Assembly: GCF_000423605.1 (NCBI RefSeq)
Contig: NZ_AUIH01000013.1
Location: 1 to 64,000, forward strand
Length of the DNA: 64,000 bases
Reading direction: 5' to 3'
Origin: Saccharospirillum impatiens DSM 12546
GTDB taxonomy: Bacteria > Pseudomonadota > Gammaproteobacteria > Pseudomonadales > Natronospirillaceae
The position numbers and the translations under genes are program-made. The stretch's first letter is position 1, and the number at the start of each line of letters is the position of its first letter. Below the pieces are notes generated by a model. It made no database searches and was not told the DNA's origin. It saw only the letters and a program-made list of their open reading frames with translations. This document shows positions 8,949 through 19,163 of the stretch, piece by piece.

Positions 8949-9320
8949 TTGGATTACCAACTGATAGGAAAAACCTTGGAAAACACCGGCAAAGACATCC
9001 AGAAGCTGAACAACAAACTCGATAAAGTCCTGGAAAAGTTGCTGGAGGTCGAGACTCTGGAAGAGCGCAAAGCCGACGCCATTGCCCATATTGACAGCGG
9101 CGATATCACCGAAGCGATCAACATTCTGAAAACGGTCGAGAAAGACCAGTCCAAAGCCGAAGATTTGAAGGTTGAAGAAGCCAAGCTGCGCGAAGAGCTG
9201 GAAGCCTTGCGGGTAACGGCTGAAAAAGCGGCCAAAGGTGAGATTGAAGAGGCGGGAACTGAAACTACAGAGCACAATACCGTTGAAACGGATACCACCA
9301 AAGACAGTGACGCCGCCTGA
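8949..9320 (+). CDS. Small charged coiled-coil protein of unknown function
   Basis: I do not recognise this 123-residue protein. It has no signal peptide or membrane segment; most of it is Lys/Glu-rich heptad-like helix (NTGKDIQKLNNKLDKVLEKL, then a second helix rich in KAEDLKVEEAKLREELEAL), ending in an acidic, Thr-rich disordered tail. I chose the TTG at 8949 because GGGAG lies seven bases before it and no ATG or GTG fits better; a TTG at 8910 is the alternative. It stands alone between the fdhA promoter and a repeat region. Confidence 0.6.
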   Translation: MDYQLIGKTLENTGKDIQKLNNKLDKVLEKLLEVETLEERKADAIAHIDSGDITEAINILKTVEKDQSKAEDLKVEEAKLREELEALRVTAEKAAKGEIEEAGTETTEHNTVETDTTKDSDAA

Positions 9321-9342
9321 TCAGGTAAAACCCGAAGCGTAC

Positions 9343-9482
9343 CCTCTCCCCGGCCCTCTCCCGTGGGACGGGAGAGGGAGCAATCAGTTGGGTGAATGTA
9401 ACCTAAGCCAATCGCTCGCGACACTGAATGCAACAGTTCTCTCTCCACCACCGGGGGAGAGAGCTAGGGAGCGGCGTAGCCG
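9343..9482. repeat. GC-rich palindromic repeats (REP-like)
   Basis: Within the 313-base gap before the chemoreceptor gene are two similar palindromes: CCCTCTCCCGT...ACGGGAGAGGG near 9354-9380, and CTCTCTCC...GGGGGAGAGAG near 9438-9462. Both are of the general CCCTCTCC type often scattered between genes in gammaproteobacteria. The first may also terminate the upstream gene. Nothing else is evident in the gap apart from the receptor's promoter region. Confidence 0.5.
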
Positions 9483-9633
9483 TTCGTTCTTCTCCAGCCC
9501 CGCCTGACCTCCACGCCACAAAACCATCAAGAAAATAGAACGGTGGCCGTTATTCTCTATTACTATTAATGAACTCGAGCAGGCTAAAACCGGCCCGGCA
9601 CCCCTCGATTCACCCAGTCCCTGGAGCGCAAGC

Positions 9634-11256
9634 ATGATCCGACAACTGTCCATCGGTATTCGACTGACCCTCACCTTTGTGCTGGCTGCAGCGCTCTTTG
9701 TCGTACTGGGCGTGTTCAGTCTGTTCCAGTTGAACAGCCTGAAGCAGCAGATTACCGAGATCGATGAGGTGCTGGTGCCCAAACAAGTTCTGCTGGGGGA
9801 TATGAACAGCGAATTCCTGCGGCTTCGGGTTAACCTTGGCAATGTGGTAACGAACCTGATGGGGTCGCGCCAGCAGGAATTTCGGGATGCCGCACAGAAC
9901 GCGCTGGACAACATGGCATTGGCCAAACAGGGGTACCTGGACCTGATCGATAACCCGGCTGACCGCGACGCCTTTGCCGAGTACGAAGCCGCCGAAGCAC
10001 AGTACCTCGATATGGTCGACCAGCTAAACGGTTTCATCGATGATCGCCAGTTCGCGATGGTCTCTGATCTGCGTAATGACGAGATGGCACCCGCGGGGTC
10101 CAACATCAGTGCCCTGATTCGCGGCTTAATCGACGTGGAAAGCAGCCGGGTGGAAGCCGCATCCGTTCAAGCCGACCGGGTTTACGACCAGGCGTTGCTC
10201 ACCATTGGTTCAGCCATCGTCATACTGGTTGCGCTGCTTGCAATGGCCGCCTGGGCGCTAACGCGCAGTATTACCGGGCCACTGCGTTCAGCGGTTGACC
10301 TGGCCGACGCCATCGCCGACAACGACCTGACCTCAACCATCAGCAACGGTGGCAAAGACGAAATCACCCAGTTGGTCACTGCGATGGCGCGCATGCAATC
10401 GGCCTTGCGCGATACCCTGGCTCAAATCAGTTCCAGCTCGGAACAGCTGGCCTCTTCTTCCGAAGAACTCAGCGCCGTAACGGATGACAGCACGCAAAAC
10501 CTGCGTCGCCAGAATGAAGAAATCGAACAAGCCGCCACGGCCGTGAACGAACTGACCGCTGCGATTGAAGAGGTCGCCAACAATGCAACAGGCACCGCTG
10601 AAGAATCTCACGAGGCCGAAAGCCAGACCCGCATCGGCCTGGACAAGGTGAGCGGCACCGTCGCCGCCATTGAACGGCTGGCCAAAGCGATCACCGATAC
10701 GGCCAGCAACATGGAAGCGCTGGCGTCGAAGGTGTCTGACGTGGGGTCGGTGCTGGATGTGATTCGCGGTATCGCCGAACAAACCAACTTGCTGGCATTG
10801 AACGCGGCCATTGAGGCGGCCCGGGCGGGCGAAGCCGGTCGAGGTTTTGCCGTGGTGGCCGATGAAGTACGGGCCCTGGCAAGCCGCACGGCGGATTCGA
10901 CCAAGGAGATTGAAACGATTATCGAGGCCGTTGAAACCGGCACTGATCAGGCGGTCACCGCCATGCGCGACAGCAACACCAGCGCGACCAATACGCTGGA
11001 AGCAGGCCGGGATGCCGGCGATGCGCTGCAGGCCATTGCCGCCCTGATCGAGAAGATCAACGAGCGCAATACCGCCTCGGCCAGTGCCACCGAGCAGCAA
11101 GCCCAGGTGGCGCGCGAGGTCGACCGGAATCTGGTGTCGATTCGGGACATTGCCGTGCAGAATGCCACCGGGTCCGATCAGACCCAGGCCGCCAGCAAAG
11201 AACTGGCGCGCCTGGCCGACAACCTGAACAAGGTGGTGTCACGCTTTAAGGTGTAA
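9634..11256 (+). CDS. Methyl-accepting chemotaxis protein
   Basis: A 540-residue transmembrane chemoreceptor. One membrane helix is at about residues 10-32 and a second near 188-210, with a ~155-residue periplasmic four-helix-type sensing domain between them. A HAMP domain follows, then a long signalling coiled coil with the conserved hairpin tip [19 protein letters not shown]. There is no CheR/CheB-binding pentapeptide at the C-terminus. The ligand cannot be told from sequence. It is monocistronic and convergent with sbcC. Confidence 0.9.
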   Translation: MIRQLSIGIRLTLTFVLAAALFVVLGVFSLFQLNSLKQQITEIDEVLVPKQVLLGDMNSEFLRLRVNLGNVVTNLMGSRQQEFRDAAQNALDNMALAKQGYLDLIDNPADRDAFAEYEAAEAQYLDMVDQLNGFIDDRQFAMVSDLRNDEMAPAGSNISALIRGLIDVESSRVEAASVQADRVYDQALLTIGSAIVILVALLAMAAWALTRSITGPLRSAVDLADAIADNDLTSTISNGGKDEITQLVTAMARMQSALRDTLAQISSSSEQLASSSEELSAVTDDSTQNLRRQNEEIEQAATAVNELTAAIEEVANNATGTAEESHEAESQTRIGLDKVSGTVAAIERLAKAITDTASNMEALASKVSDVGSVLDVIRGIAEQTNLLALNAAIEAARAGEAGRGFAVVADEVRALASRTADSTKEIETIIEAVETGTDQAVTAMRDSNTSATNTLEAGRDAGDALQAIAALIEKINERNTASASATEQQAQVAREVDRNLVSIRDIAVQNATGSDQTQAASKELARLADNLNKVVSRFKV

Positions 11257-11299
11257 CCCACGGTAGAATTGGGCTTGTGGCAATGGCCCGCAGCGGCCA

Positions 11300-11392
11300 C
11301 CGGGTGGTCCCTTGTGGGGTCGGCGTGAACCCTTCCATGGGGCCTAGACCACAACATCCATGTTGTGGACTCCCCCACAAGGGACCACCCGG
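11300..11392 (+). repeat. Dispersed palindromic element, family A copy 1
   Basis: A perfect 20-bp inverted repeat (11300-11319 and 11373-11392) encloses a conserved core containing TCGGCGTGAA, TCCATGG, GCCTAG and an inner hairpin CCACAACAT/ATGTTGTGG. The same architecture and core recur in inverse orientation at 24362-24464 with different but still self-complementary arms. It lies between the convergent chemoreceptor and sbcC genes and could act as a bidirectional terminator. Confidence 0.8.
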
Positions 11393-11439
11393 CAACCGCA
11401 GCTAGTCTTCATTGGCAAACGCATCAACCGGATGCCCGG

Positions 11440-14400
11440 TCAGTTCGCGACGATCTCGATTCGACTACCTGCCTGCGATGGCCGCACGTCGATGCGTTGC
11501 GGTATCTGCTCTTTCAGTTCCGAGACGTGCGAGATGATGCCCACGCTGCGCCCGTTGGCGCGCAGCTCCATCAGGGTCTCAATGGCCAGATCCAGTGAAT
11601 CCGGATCCAATGAGCCGAAGCCCTCGTCGATGAACAAGGCATCCAGCCGAATGCCGCCGGCATAGGCTTGCACCACATCCGATAGCCCCAGCGCCAACGC
11701 CAGTGCGGCCATAAAGCTTTCCCCACCGGAGAGCGTATTCACCGGGCGGGATTTTCCGGTGTAGGCGTCTTCGACATCCAAGTCCAGACCCGATGCCACA
11801 TTGCCCTTGGTTCGGTCTTGCCGGCGCAGTAACTGGTAGCGGCCCTTGCTCATGGTGGTCAGCCGGTGGCTGGCTTCGATCAAGACGTCGTCGAGCAACA
11901 CGCTGAGTACGAACCGCTGCAGGCTGATGCGCTGGCCGTTTCGGCCACTGGCGACGTCGGCCAGAGTGCCGGTTACGCCATAGTCGGCCTCCAGCTGTTT
12001 GATTGTCTGCAGGGTTTCCGCCATGCGTTTTTTAACGTCGGTAGCGGCTTTTAGCAGGGCCTGCTGTTCATCGTAGTGGCGGGTGGCGGTCTCCAGAACC
12101 GTCCGCGTCTGTTTCCAGTCGGTGTCCAGTTGCGCCAGGTCTGGCTGAGTTTGCCCGGCCAGCGCGGCTTCCTGTTGTTGAATGCTCCAGGTGAGTTTTT
12201 CACCCGCCTGGCGATGCTGCTCGATCTCACCTTGCCATTGCTCCAGCTCGGTTTCGTCCCGCCGCGCTGCGGTGAACTCCGCTTCCGTGGCAAAGGGGCT
12301 GTCTTCAAGGGCTGTCTGCCAGCGTTCTGTGGCCCCCGTAAGGTCTCGTGTCGCGTCGGCCAGTCGACGTTCCTGATCCGACACCCGGGCCTGGGCTGCG
12401 GTCAACGATTCCTGGAACCGGCTTTGCCGCTCCCGGGCCTGCTCCCAGCGTGCGCTGATCTGGTCGATGTTTCGGCCAACGTCGGCCAGGCGGGCTTCCA
12501 GCGCCCCGGCTTCCCGGTAGGCCTCCGGTATGGCGGCTTCCAGACTCTCGACCGATTGCTCGGCCGCTGCCCGCTCAGCAACCGCCTGCTCGCGCTGAGA
12601 CCGGGCCTGTAACTCTTGCTGGTCGATCTGGCTGATGGCCTGGCGAGTGCTTTCCAACTCGGTTTTGGCGGTTTCCAACGTCTGTGCCTGTTGTTGCAGG
12701 GCTTTCAGTTGGCGCTGGCTGGTTTTGTAATCCTGCTCCAGATCCGCCATCGACCGTTCGGCATACTCTTCCAGATCTTCCTGCAGGCGCTGCGCCTGCT
12801 GGCTAACTTCTTCGGCACTGTGTTGCGCCCGGTCACGGCTTTGCCGGGCCTGGTTAAGCGTCTCCGCCTGAGCGTCGAAGGCAGCCCGGGCCTGCGCCAC
12901 CTGCTCCCGGTTGACGGGCTCTGCATCGGCAGCGGCGGGTTTTGGGTGGGCCTCACTGCCGCACACCGGGCAGGGCTCGCCTTGGTTTAACTGAGCCGCC
13001 AATTGCGCGGCCTGGCCCAGATGCCAGGCCTGCTCCACCTGCAACGCTTCGGTTTTCAGAGCATCGGCCCGGGCCTCTGCGGCGGTGAGATCTTGCTGCC
13101 AGCGCCCGGCCTCGGCCCGGTGCCCGGTGGCGGCCTCGTTTAATTCGACCCAACGCCGTTTCAGCTTACCCAGACGGGTCAGGCGTTCCAGCCGGTGCTG
13201 GAGCGTCAGTTGGTCGGCGGCCAAATCGGCGGATTCCGCTATCTGGCGCTCCAGTGTTTGCAGTTGCTGGCTCAGCGTCGCCTTTTGCTCGGTTCGCGCC
13301 CGGGCGGCCTGGTCAAATTGTTCAACCGTTGAACGCGCACTCGCCAGCCGGGTTTTGGACGCTCGCCATTGCTCACTCTGGGTACGCAACCGGGTCAGGG
13401 TCTCCTGTTCCGATTTCAGAGCATCGAGCCCTCCGTGGACTTCCCGGGCGGACTCCAGCTCGGCCTGGATGGCCGGTTTCTGTTGTTCAAGATCGGCTAC
13501 CGCTTGCGTCAGTTGCGTCAGGGTTGCCTGCTCTTTCCTCTGGTTGCGCTGGCTCTGCTGCCAACGCTCCCAGACCGGCTGTTGCTTCTCAGCCTGCCGG
13601 GCAGCGGTGATCCGGGTTTCTTTTTCGGTGATCGCTTTGGTGGCCAATTGCCAGTCGTGCTGTGCCGCCCGGTCTTTCGCCAGTTGCTCGAACTGTTGCT
13701 GCAGCGCCTGGCTGTCGTCAAGCGCGCGCCGGGTTTTGGCTTCGGCCTTGAGCGCCTCTGCCTGCGCCTTGCGGGCGGTGTCTACCACCGGCGCCAGCTC
13801 ATCCAGGCGTTCATCGAGCGCGTCGGCGGTTTCGACCCCGGCTGAATCGAGGTGACCGGCCAGTCGCTCGGTCAGTTTTTCGCGCTGGTTGCGAATCCCG
13901 GACGCTTGTTCTTTTAACCGGTCTTCGATGGCCTTGAAGGTGTGCGTCTGGAACAGTTGACTGAAAATGGCTTCGCGGTCGTTCGACGAGGCCAGCAACA
14001 GTTCGCGAAACTTACCCTGCGGCAATACCATAACCTGGCGAAACTGATCAGCATTCAGGCCGGTCAGGGTCTGAATTTCGTCGTTGATCTCACGAACGCC
14101 TTTCAACGGCAGCAACTCTGCTTCCTGCTCGTCAAAGGGGCGCGCTAGCAAGGCCGGCGGCATACGCCAGAGTCTGGCATCTGCCTGGCGAACGGTGACG
14201 CCTTCTCCGCGTTTCTTGGCCACTTGCTGGGTGGGCGTGCGCTCAATACGGTAAAGAGTCTCTCCCAGTTGGAAGTCGAATACGATGCAGGTATCGAGAT
14301 CATCCGGTGCCTGGTCGGAGCGCATGCTCGCTGGCTCGCGCTCGCCCCCGGTGGTAACGCCATAAAGGGCAAAGCAAATGGCATCGAGCAGGCTGCTTTT

Positions 14401-14520
14401 CCCGGCCCCGGTCGGGCCATTAATGAGATACAAAGCTGATTCACCAAAGCGCGTGAAGTCGACCACCTCTTCGCCTGCGAACGGGCCAAAGGCGCTGATA
14501 CTAAGACGCTGTGGTTTCAT
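11440..14520 (-). CDS. sbcC: Exonuclease SbcCD, ATPase subunit SbcC
   Basis: A 1026-residue SMC-like ATPase of the Rad50/SbcC family, which with SbcD opens hairpins and cuts cruciform DNA. The Walker A motif NGPTGAGKSSLLDA is near residue 35. Long coiled coils flank the zinc-hook CPVCG near the middle. The signature LSGGESFMAALALALG and Walker B LDALFIDEGFGSLD are near the C-terminus. The start overlaps the sbcD stop by four bases, giving an sbcDC operon. A hairpin-cutting nuclease is notable in a region rich in palindromic repeats, but the link is only circumstantial. Confidence 0.95.
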   Translation of the reverse strand: MKPQRLSISAFGPFAGEEVVDFTRFGESALYLINGPTGAGKSSLLDAICFALYGVTTGGEREPASMRSDQAPDDLDTCIVFDFQLGETLYRIERTPTQQVAKKRGEGVTVRQADARLWRMPPALLARPFDEQEAELLPLKGVREINDEIQTLTGLNADQFRQVMVLPQGKFRELLLASSNDREAIFSQLFQTHTFKAIEDRLKEQASGIRNQREKLTERLAGHLDSAGVETADALDERLDELAPVVDTARKAQAEALKAEAKTRRALDDSQALQQQFEQLAKDRAAQHDWQLATKAITEKETRITAARQAEKQQPVWERWQQSQRNQRKEQATLTQLTQAVADLEQQKPAIQAELESAREVHGGLDALKSEQETLTRLRTQSEQWRASKTRLASARSTVEQFDQAARARTEQKATLSQQLQTLERQIAESADLAADQLTLQHRLERLTRLGKLKRRWVELNEAATGHRAEAGRWQQDLTAAEARADALKTEALQVEQAWHLGQAAQLAAQLNQGEPCPVCGSEAHPKPAAADAEPVNREQVAQARAAFDAQAETLNQARQSRDRAQHSAEEVSQQAQRLQEDLEEYAERSMADLEQDYKTSQRQLKALQQQAQTLETAKTELESTRQAISQIDQQELQARSQREQAVAERAAAEQSVESLEAAIPEAYREAGALEARLADVGRNIDQISARWEQARERQSRFQESLTAAQARVSDQERRLADATRDLTGATERWQTALEDSPFATEAEFTAARRDETELEQWQGEIEQHRQAGEKLTWSIQQQEAALAGQTQPDLAQLDTDWKQTRTVLETATRHYDEQQALLKAATDVKKRMAETLQTIKQLEADYGVTGTLADVASGRNGQRISLQRFVLSVLLDDVLIEASHRLTTMSKGRYQLLRRQDRTKGNVASGLDLDVEDAYTGKSRPVNTLSGGESFMAALALALGLSDVVQAYAGGIRLDALFIDEGFGSLDPDSLDLAIETLMELRANGRSVGIISHVSELKEQIPQRIDVRPSQAGSRIEIVAN

Positions 14521-15662
14521 GCCTGGCCCTCGCTCTGGTGCACCGACTGAATCACCGTTGTCAGAGCTTCGCGCTGGGCATCGCTCAGCGCCTCGCCCTG
14601 GGTTTGCTCGAAAAAGTCGGCAAAGAGTTCCAGCTCAGTGCGCTTCAATTGCTCGCGAGAGGCCAACTGGGCGGGCCTGTCGGGCGCCAGACCCGGCTTT
14701 TCAAGGTGCAGCACATTCGGGTACACCTGGCGCAGTTGATTCAGCGTATCGAGAATGGCGCGAGTGTCTGTCAGGCGCACCAGTAGGTAGTCGTCATGGC
14801 GCGGGTCGTCTTTGCCTTGCGCCATCAGGGTATCGAATTCCCCTTCCAGAATGCGCAGATCGTGGCTTGGCGCCAGTGGCAAAGCGGTGACGTCGACATC
14901 CCCGCTGGCCGGCAAGTCCACCCGGGTTACGCCTTTTTTCTGCGTCACTTCGGAGAAGCTATACTTCATCAGCGAGCCGCAATAGCGAATGTGGGCCACA
15001 CCCCGGTATTGCGGCGCGTGCAAGTGGCCCAGGGCAACGTAATCAAACTCGCGCATGGGCTGCCAGCGAACCGTGTCGGCACCGCCCAGCGACAGCGGTC
15101 GCTCTGAATCGCTTTCCTCGGCCCCGCTGACAAAACAGTGAGACAACAACACCCGGCGCTGACCGGGCTGAAACGCCGACTTAACGCGATCGACCAGAAA
15201 GGTATGAGCCTCGTCGAAGCTGCGCACATTTTCGCCGAACACAGACCGAACATGCTCGGGCTGACAATAGGGAATGCCATAAAACGCCACGTCGCCATCG
15301 GCGTGTGGAATGACAACCGGGGTATCGACCTGCGCCAGATCACTGAGTATGTGCAAGCCCGCGCCCTGCATCATTCCAGCCCCGAAGCCCAGGCGCTCGG
15401 GGCTGTCGTGATTGCCGCTGATCATGATCACCGGCACGGCTAGGTCAACACAGAGCCGCCGCAGCGTCTGGTTGAGCAGCGTCACGGCTTCCGCCGGGGG
15501 GACTGACCGGTCGTAAATGTCGCCGGCAATGAGTACCACATCTATGGATTCGGATTCGACATAGGCGATGAGCTGGTCGAGTACACCGGCCTGATCGGCC
15601 AGTAAAGACTGGTTGTGAAATTGTCGGCCCAGGTGCCAGTCGGAGGTGTGCAGCAGCTTCAT
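14517..15662 (-). CDS. sbcD: Exonuclease SbcCD, nuclease subunit SbcD
   Basis: A 381-residue Mre11-type nuclease with the expected metallophosphoesterase motifs: TSDWHLGR at the N-terminus, AGDIYDR, ISGNHDSPERLG and LGHLHAPQ. It supplies the nuclease activity of SbcCD. It is the promoter-proximal gene of the pair, and its promoter must lie in the 15663-15953 gap, shared divergently with ugpB. Confidence 0.95.
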   Translation of the reverse strand: MKLLHTSDWHLGRQFHNQSLLADQAGVLDQLIAYVESESIDVVLIAGDIYDRSVPPAEAVTLLNQTLRRLCVDLAVPVIMISGNHDSPERLGFGAGMMQGAGLHILSDLAQVDTPVVIPHADGDVAFYGIPYCQPEHVRSVFGENVRSFDEAHTFLVDRVKSAFQPGQRRVLLSHCFVSGAEESDSERPLSLGGADTVRWQPMREFDYVALGHLHAPQYRGVAHIRYCGSLMKYSFSEVTQKKGVTRVDLPASGDVDVTALPLAPSHDLRILEGEFDTLMAQGKDDPRHDDYLLVRLTDTRAILDTLNQLRQVYPNVLHLEKPGLAPDRPAQLASREQLKRTELELFADFFEQTQGEALSDAQREALTTVIQSVHQSEGQA

Positions 15663-15763
15663 TGCGTCGGTTCCAGATTCGGGTCGCCAACCTTAGCCGG
15701 TCTCGTGGCCGGATTAAACCCGTTCATGTTCGCCTTCAGGGCGATACTTACCGTTTTCGCACC

Positions 15764-15779
15764 TATGTTCGTTCGAACA
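15764..15779. promoter_or_regulatory. GlpR-type operator (palindromic)
   Basis: TGTTCGTTCGAACA at 15766-15779 is a perfect dyad (TGTTCG-TT-CGAACA). With the two preceding bases, TATGTTCGTT agrees with the GlpR half-site WATKTTCGWT as I recall it from E. coli. The operon downstream encodes a GlpR-like DeoR repressor. Assignment to that protein is inference. Confidence 0.55.
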
Positions 15780-15814
15780 ATTATCAGCCAATAACGACTA
15801 AAATAAATCCAAAA

Positions 15815-15832
15815 CGATCATAAAACTGTCAT
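15815..15832 (+). promoter_or_regulatory. PhoB box upstream of ugpB
   Basis: CGATCATAAAACTGTCAT has the 7-4-7 layout of a Pho box and matches the E. coli consensus CTGTCATAWAWCTGTCAY at 16 of 18 positions. A -10-like TATGGT begins ten bases after its end (15843-15848), the geometry expected at PhoB-activated promoters. Ugp genes are classical Pho-regulon members, which supports the call. Confidence 0.7.
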
Positions 15833-15865
15833 TTTTTGTCTGTATGGTCGAATTCGCTTGTCATT

Positions 15866-15902
15866 TATTTTCGTTCGATGCTACTTTTCAGGCTCGTTCG
15901 AA
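15866..15902. promoter_or_regulatory. Two further GlpR-type half-sites near the ugpB transcription start
   Basis: TATTTTCGTT (15866-15875) fits the same half-site pattern as the upstream dyad, and TCGTTCGAA at 15894-15902 gives another on the opposite strand. Both lie just downstream of the proposed -10 element, where a repressor could block transcription. The rest of the 15663-15953 gap is AT-rich and has no gene. Confidence 0.45.
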
Positions 15903-15953
15903 AAAATTAGTAACAACAAACTCAAGTCACACCCACAAGAGTGAGAACGTCTG

Positions 15954-17255
15954 ATGAACAAGAAACTGTTAGTCCTCGCGGTCAGCGCTTTGGGCGCTAG
16001 CCAGGCTTTTGCCGCCACCGAAATCGAACTCTGGCACGCCATGGGCGGCGCGCTGGGCGAAAAAGTCGATGAAATCGTATCTGAATTCAACGGTTCCCAG
16101 TCCGATTACGTGGTCAATGCCAGCTACCGTGGCAACTACAACGACACCATGACCGGCGCGATTGCCGCCTTCCGGTCTGGCGAGCAGCCCGACATCGTTC
16201 AGGTGTATGAAGTCGGTACCGCGACCATGATGGCCGCTGAAGGCGCCATTTACCCGATGTACCAGATGATGGATGAGCTGAGCGACGGCTTCGACCAGGA
16301 CGATTACCTAAGCACGGTGACTGGCTATTACGCCGATGAAAACGGCAATATGCTATCGATGCCGTTCAACAGCTCAACGCCGGTGCTGTACTACAACAAA
16401 GCCATGTTCGCCGACGCTGGCCTGCCCGACCGCGGCCCGCGCACCTGGGAAGAAATGGACGAATTCGGCAACAAACTGCTTGAAGCGGGTTACGACTGCG
16501 GTTTTACCACCGCCTGGCAATCCTGGATTCACCTGGAAAACCTGTCGGCCCGTCATGACGTTCCGTTTGCGACGCAAGCCAATGGTTTTGGTGGCCTGGA
16601 CACCGAGCTGGTGTTCAACTCCGATGTTCAGGTGGCACACATCGAGCAAATGGGTGAATGGCAGCAGGAAGGCATTTTCAGCTATTCCGGTCGCACCAAC
16701 GAGGGCTCGGCCAAGTTCTACAGCGAAGAGTGTGGCATGTACACGGAGTCGTCTGCGGGCTATGCCGGTATTAACGCCAACGCACAGTTTGAATTTGGCG
16801 TAAGCCCACTGCCGTACTGGGCGTCCGCCATCGATACACCGCAAAACACCATCATCGGTGGTGCCACCCTGTGGACACTGCGCGGTCAGGACGACGATCA
16901 CTACGAAGCCGTAGCGGCGTTCTTCGACTACCTGTCACAACCTGAAGTACAGGCCGACTGGCACCAGTTCTCAGGTTACCTGCCGGTCACCTATGACGCG
17001 ATTGAACTGACCCGCGAACAGGGTTTCTACAGCGAAAACCCGGGCACCGATACCTCGATCAACCAGATGACATCGGTTGAACCAACGGCGAATTCACGCG
17101 GTCTGCGACTGGGTAACTTCCCACAAATTCGCGGCATCATCGATGAAGCCCTCGAATCTGTCTGGAACGGCGATGCCACTGCTCAGGAAGCGCTGGACAC
17201 CGCTACCGACCGCGGCAACGACCAGTTGCGTCGTTTCGAGCGCGCCAATCGCTAA
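15954..17255 (+). CDS. ugpB: sn-glycerol-3-phosphate ABC transporter, periplasmic binding protein
   Basis: A 433-residue extracellular solute-binding protein of the UgpB type. A signal peptide ends at about residue 20 (SQAFA). The mature N-terminus ATEIELWHAMGG and the RGNYNDTMTGAIAAFRSG segment are characteristic of UgpB. It captures glycerol-3-phosphate and glycerophosphodiesters for UgpAE. It is the first gene of the operon and is followed by a terminator-like hairpin, so it is probably made in excess over the membrane parts. A PhoB-type box and GlpR-type sites lie upstream. Confidence 0.9.
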   Translation: MNKKLLVLAVSALGASQAFAATEIELWHAMGGALGEKVDEIVSEFNGSQSDYVVNASYRGNYNDTMTGAIAAFRSGEQPDIVQVYEVGTATMMAAEGAIYPMYQMMDELSDGFDQDDYLSTVTGYYADENGNMLSMPFNSSTPVLYYNKAMFADAGLPDRGPRTWEEMDEFGNKLLEAGYDCGFTTAWQSWIHLENLSARHDVPFATQANGFGGLDTELVFNSDVQVAHIEQMGEWQQEGIFSYSGRTNEGSAKFYSEECGMYTESSAGYAGINANAQFEFGVSPLPYWASAIDTPQNTIIGGATLWTLRGQDDDHYEAVAAFFDYLSQPEVQADWHQFSGYLPVTYDAIELTREQGFYSENPGTDTSINQMTSVEPTANSRGLRLGNFPQIRGIIDEALESVWNGDATAQEALDTATDRGNDQLRRFERANR

Positions 17256-17325
17256 GCGGCTTTGCACTGACGGTGCATTGCCATTGTACGATTCTGTGTT
17301 GTACGACCCTGTACTGCGATGAACA

Positions 17326-17345
17326 GGAGCCTCCCGGCTCCTTTT
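17326..17345 (+). terminator. Hairpin with T-run between ugpB and ugpA (partial terminator)
   Basis: GGAGCC-TCCC-GGCTCC is followed by TTTT, and a weaker GCCGGC...GCCGGC pair with a later TTTTT run follows at about 17349-17395. Since ugpAEC and the genes after them have no other obvious promoter, it most likely attenuates transcription, giving more binding protein than permease. Confidence 0.65.
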
Positions 17346-17418
17346 AACGCCGGCCCGAACGGGTTCTTTACTCCGGTAAGCCGGCGTCCTTTTTCACTTT
17401 TGCGCAACGAGCCAAACC

Positions 17419-18300
17419 ATGCACGACAATGCGGTTTTCAGCCATAAAGTGCTGCCCTATTTTCTGATTGCCCCCCAGTTGATCATTACGCTGGTCTTTT
17501 TTATCTGGCCTGCTGGCCAGGCGCTCTATCAATCGTTTTTGATTGAAGATGCCTTTGGATTCTCGGTGGAGTTTGTCTGGTTCGAAAACTTCATCTACTT
17601 GCTTGAGGACCCGGAATACTGGAACAGTGTCCGCGTCACCTTTGTGTTCAGTGCCCTGGTGGCACTGGTCGGTATGATTCTCGCGCTGTTACTGGCGGCT
17701 ATGGCCGATCGGGTGGTAAAAGGTGCTGGCGCTTACAAAACGCTGTTGATCTGGCCTTATGCCGTCGCGCCTGTTGTCGCCGCCGTTTTATGGTGGCTGA
17801 TGTTCAACCCCTCCATGGGCGTGCTGCCTTTCTGGATGGACTTGTTTGGCTACGACTGGAACCACTATGTGAACTCCGGCGAAGCCATGACCGTGGTGGT
17901 CATCGCGTCTGCCTGGAAGCAGATCAGTTATAACTTTCTGTTCTTCCTCGCGGGCTTGCAGGCCATTCCCCGCTCGCTGATTGAAGCGGCCGCGATCGAT
18001 GGCGCCAGCCCGTTCAAACGGTTCTGGCAAATTGTGTTCCCACTGCTGTCGCCCACCGCCTTCTTTTTGCTGGTGGTGAACATCGTGTACGCCTTCTTCG
18101 AAACCTTCGGTGTGATTCACGCCACCACGCTTGGCGGGCCTGGCAGTTCCACCAAAACGCTGGTGTACAAGGTATACGAAGATGGCTTTGTCGGGCTTGA
18201 CCTGGGCGGTTCGGCCGCGCAGTCGGTCATTCTGATGATCATCGTGATTACCCTGACCGTGGTGCAGTTCCGCTACGTTGAGAAGAAGGTGCAATACTGA
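17419..18300 (+). CDS. ugpA: sn-glycerol-3-phosphate ABC transporter, permease UgpA
   Basis: A 293-residue inner-membrane protein with about six transmembrane helices. The cytoplasmic EAA loop [20 protein letters not shown] contacts the ATPase. Size and position between ugpB and ugpE identify it as UgpA. Its stop overlaps the ugpE start by one base (TGATG). Confidence 0.9.
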   Translation: MHDNAVFSHKVLPYFLIAPQLIITLVFFIWPAGQALYQSFLIEDAFGFSVEFVWFENFIYLLEDPEYWNSVRVTFVFSALVALVGMILALLLAAMADRVVKGAGAYKTLLIWPYAVAPVVAAVLWWLMFNPSMGVLPFWMDLFGYDWNHYVNSGEAMTVVVIASAWKQISYNFLFFLAGLQAIPRSLIEAAAIDGASPFKRFWQIVFPLLSPTAFFLLVVNIVYAFFETFGVIHATTLGGPGSSTKTLVYKVYEDGFVGLDLGGSAAQSVILMIIVITLTVVQFRYVEKKVQY

Positions 18301-19151
18301 TGGTAGAGAATCGTCCCTGGCTTACCGTGACCCGGCATCTGGTGCTTATTCTGGGTGTGTTTGTCATTGGTTTCCCCATCTGGATCGCGCTGGTGGCCTC
18401 CACCAATTCGTCCAGCGAGTTTGTCTCTGGTCTGATGCCACTCTGGTTTGGCGATGAAGGCTTCGGTAATTTCCGGCGCGTACTCAGCAACGAAGAGCGC
18501 GTGCTTGGCGTCAGCGTCTCGGCTTCGTGGATGATGTGGAACAGCTTTATCATGGCCATGGTGATCGCGGTCGGTAAAATTGTGATTTCCATTCTCTCGG
18601 CCTATGCCATCGTCTATTTTCGCTTTCCGTTTCGCAAAACCTGTTTCTGGCTGATTTTTCTGACGCTCATGCTGCCGGTGGAAGTGCGCATTCTGCCGAC
18701 CTATGAGGTGGTGGCCAGCCTGGGTATGCTCAATTCCTATGCCGGCCTGACTATTCCGTTGATCGCCAGTGCAACCGCGACCTTTCTGTTCCGTCAGTTT
18801 TTTATGTCGGTACCCAGCTCGCTGATGGAAGCGGCGCGCATTGACGGCGCTGGCCCATTCAAGTTTTTTAAGGATATTTTGCTGCCCTTGTCGGTGAACA
18901 ACATTGCCGCCCTGTTCGTCATTTTGTTTATTTATGGCTGGAACCAGTACCTCTGGCCTTTGCTGATCACGACCGATGAAGACTACTACACCATTGTCAT
19001 GGTTATTAAACGCCTGATGTCGGCCGGTGAAGGCAACATTCCCTGGAACATCATCATGACCACCACCATTTTGGCCATGCTACCACCGGTTATTGTGGTG
19101 CTCGGCATGCAAAAACTATTCGTCAAAGGCCTGATTGAGCAGGAAAAATAA
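18300..19151 (+). CDS. ugpE: sn-glycerol-3-phosphate ABC transporter, permease UgpE
   Basis: A 283-residue permease with about six membrane helices and the EAA loop EAARIDGAGPFKFFKDILLP. It pairs with UgpA to form the channel. It is coupled to ugpA by stop/start overlap and followed 12 bases later by ugpC. Confidence 0.9.
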   Translation: MVENRPWLTVTRHLVLILGVFVIGFPIWIALVASTNSSSEFVSGLMPLWFGDEGFGNFRRVLSNEERVLGVSVSASWMMWNSFIMAMVIAVGKIVISILSAYAIVYFRFPFRKTCFWLIFLTLMLPVEVRILPTYEVVASLGMLNSYAGLTIPLIASATATFLFRQFFMSVPSSLMEAARIDGAGPFKFFKDILLPLSVNNIAALFVILFIYGWNQYLWPLLITTDEDYYTIVMVIKRLMSAGEGNIPWNIIMTTTILAMLPPVIVVLGMQKLFVKGLIEQEK

Positions 19152-19163
19152 AGGGGACTACGT

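Noticed and set aside
8799-9275. Phe/Leu-rich 158-residue minus-strand frame
   Set aside because: Opposite the coiled-coil protein; hydrophobic composition is the mirror of Lys/Glu codons. The plus frame has the better ribosome site.
9384-10106. 240-residue minus-strand frame
   Set aside because: Antisense to the chemoreceptor gene, low-complexity Ser/Arg-rich translation typical of a shadow frame.
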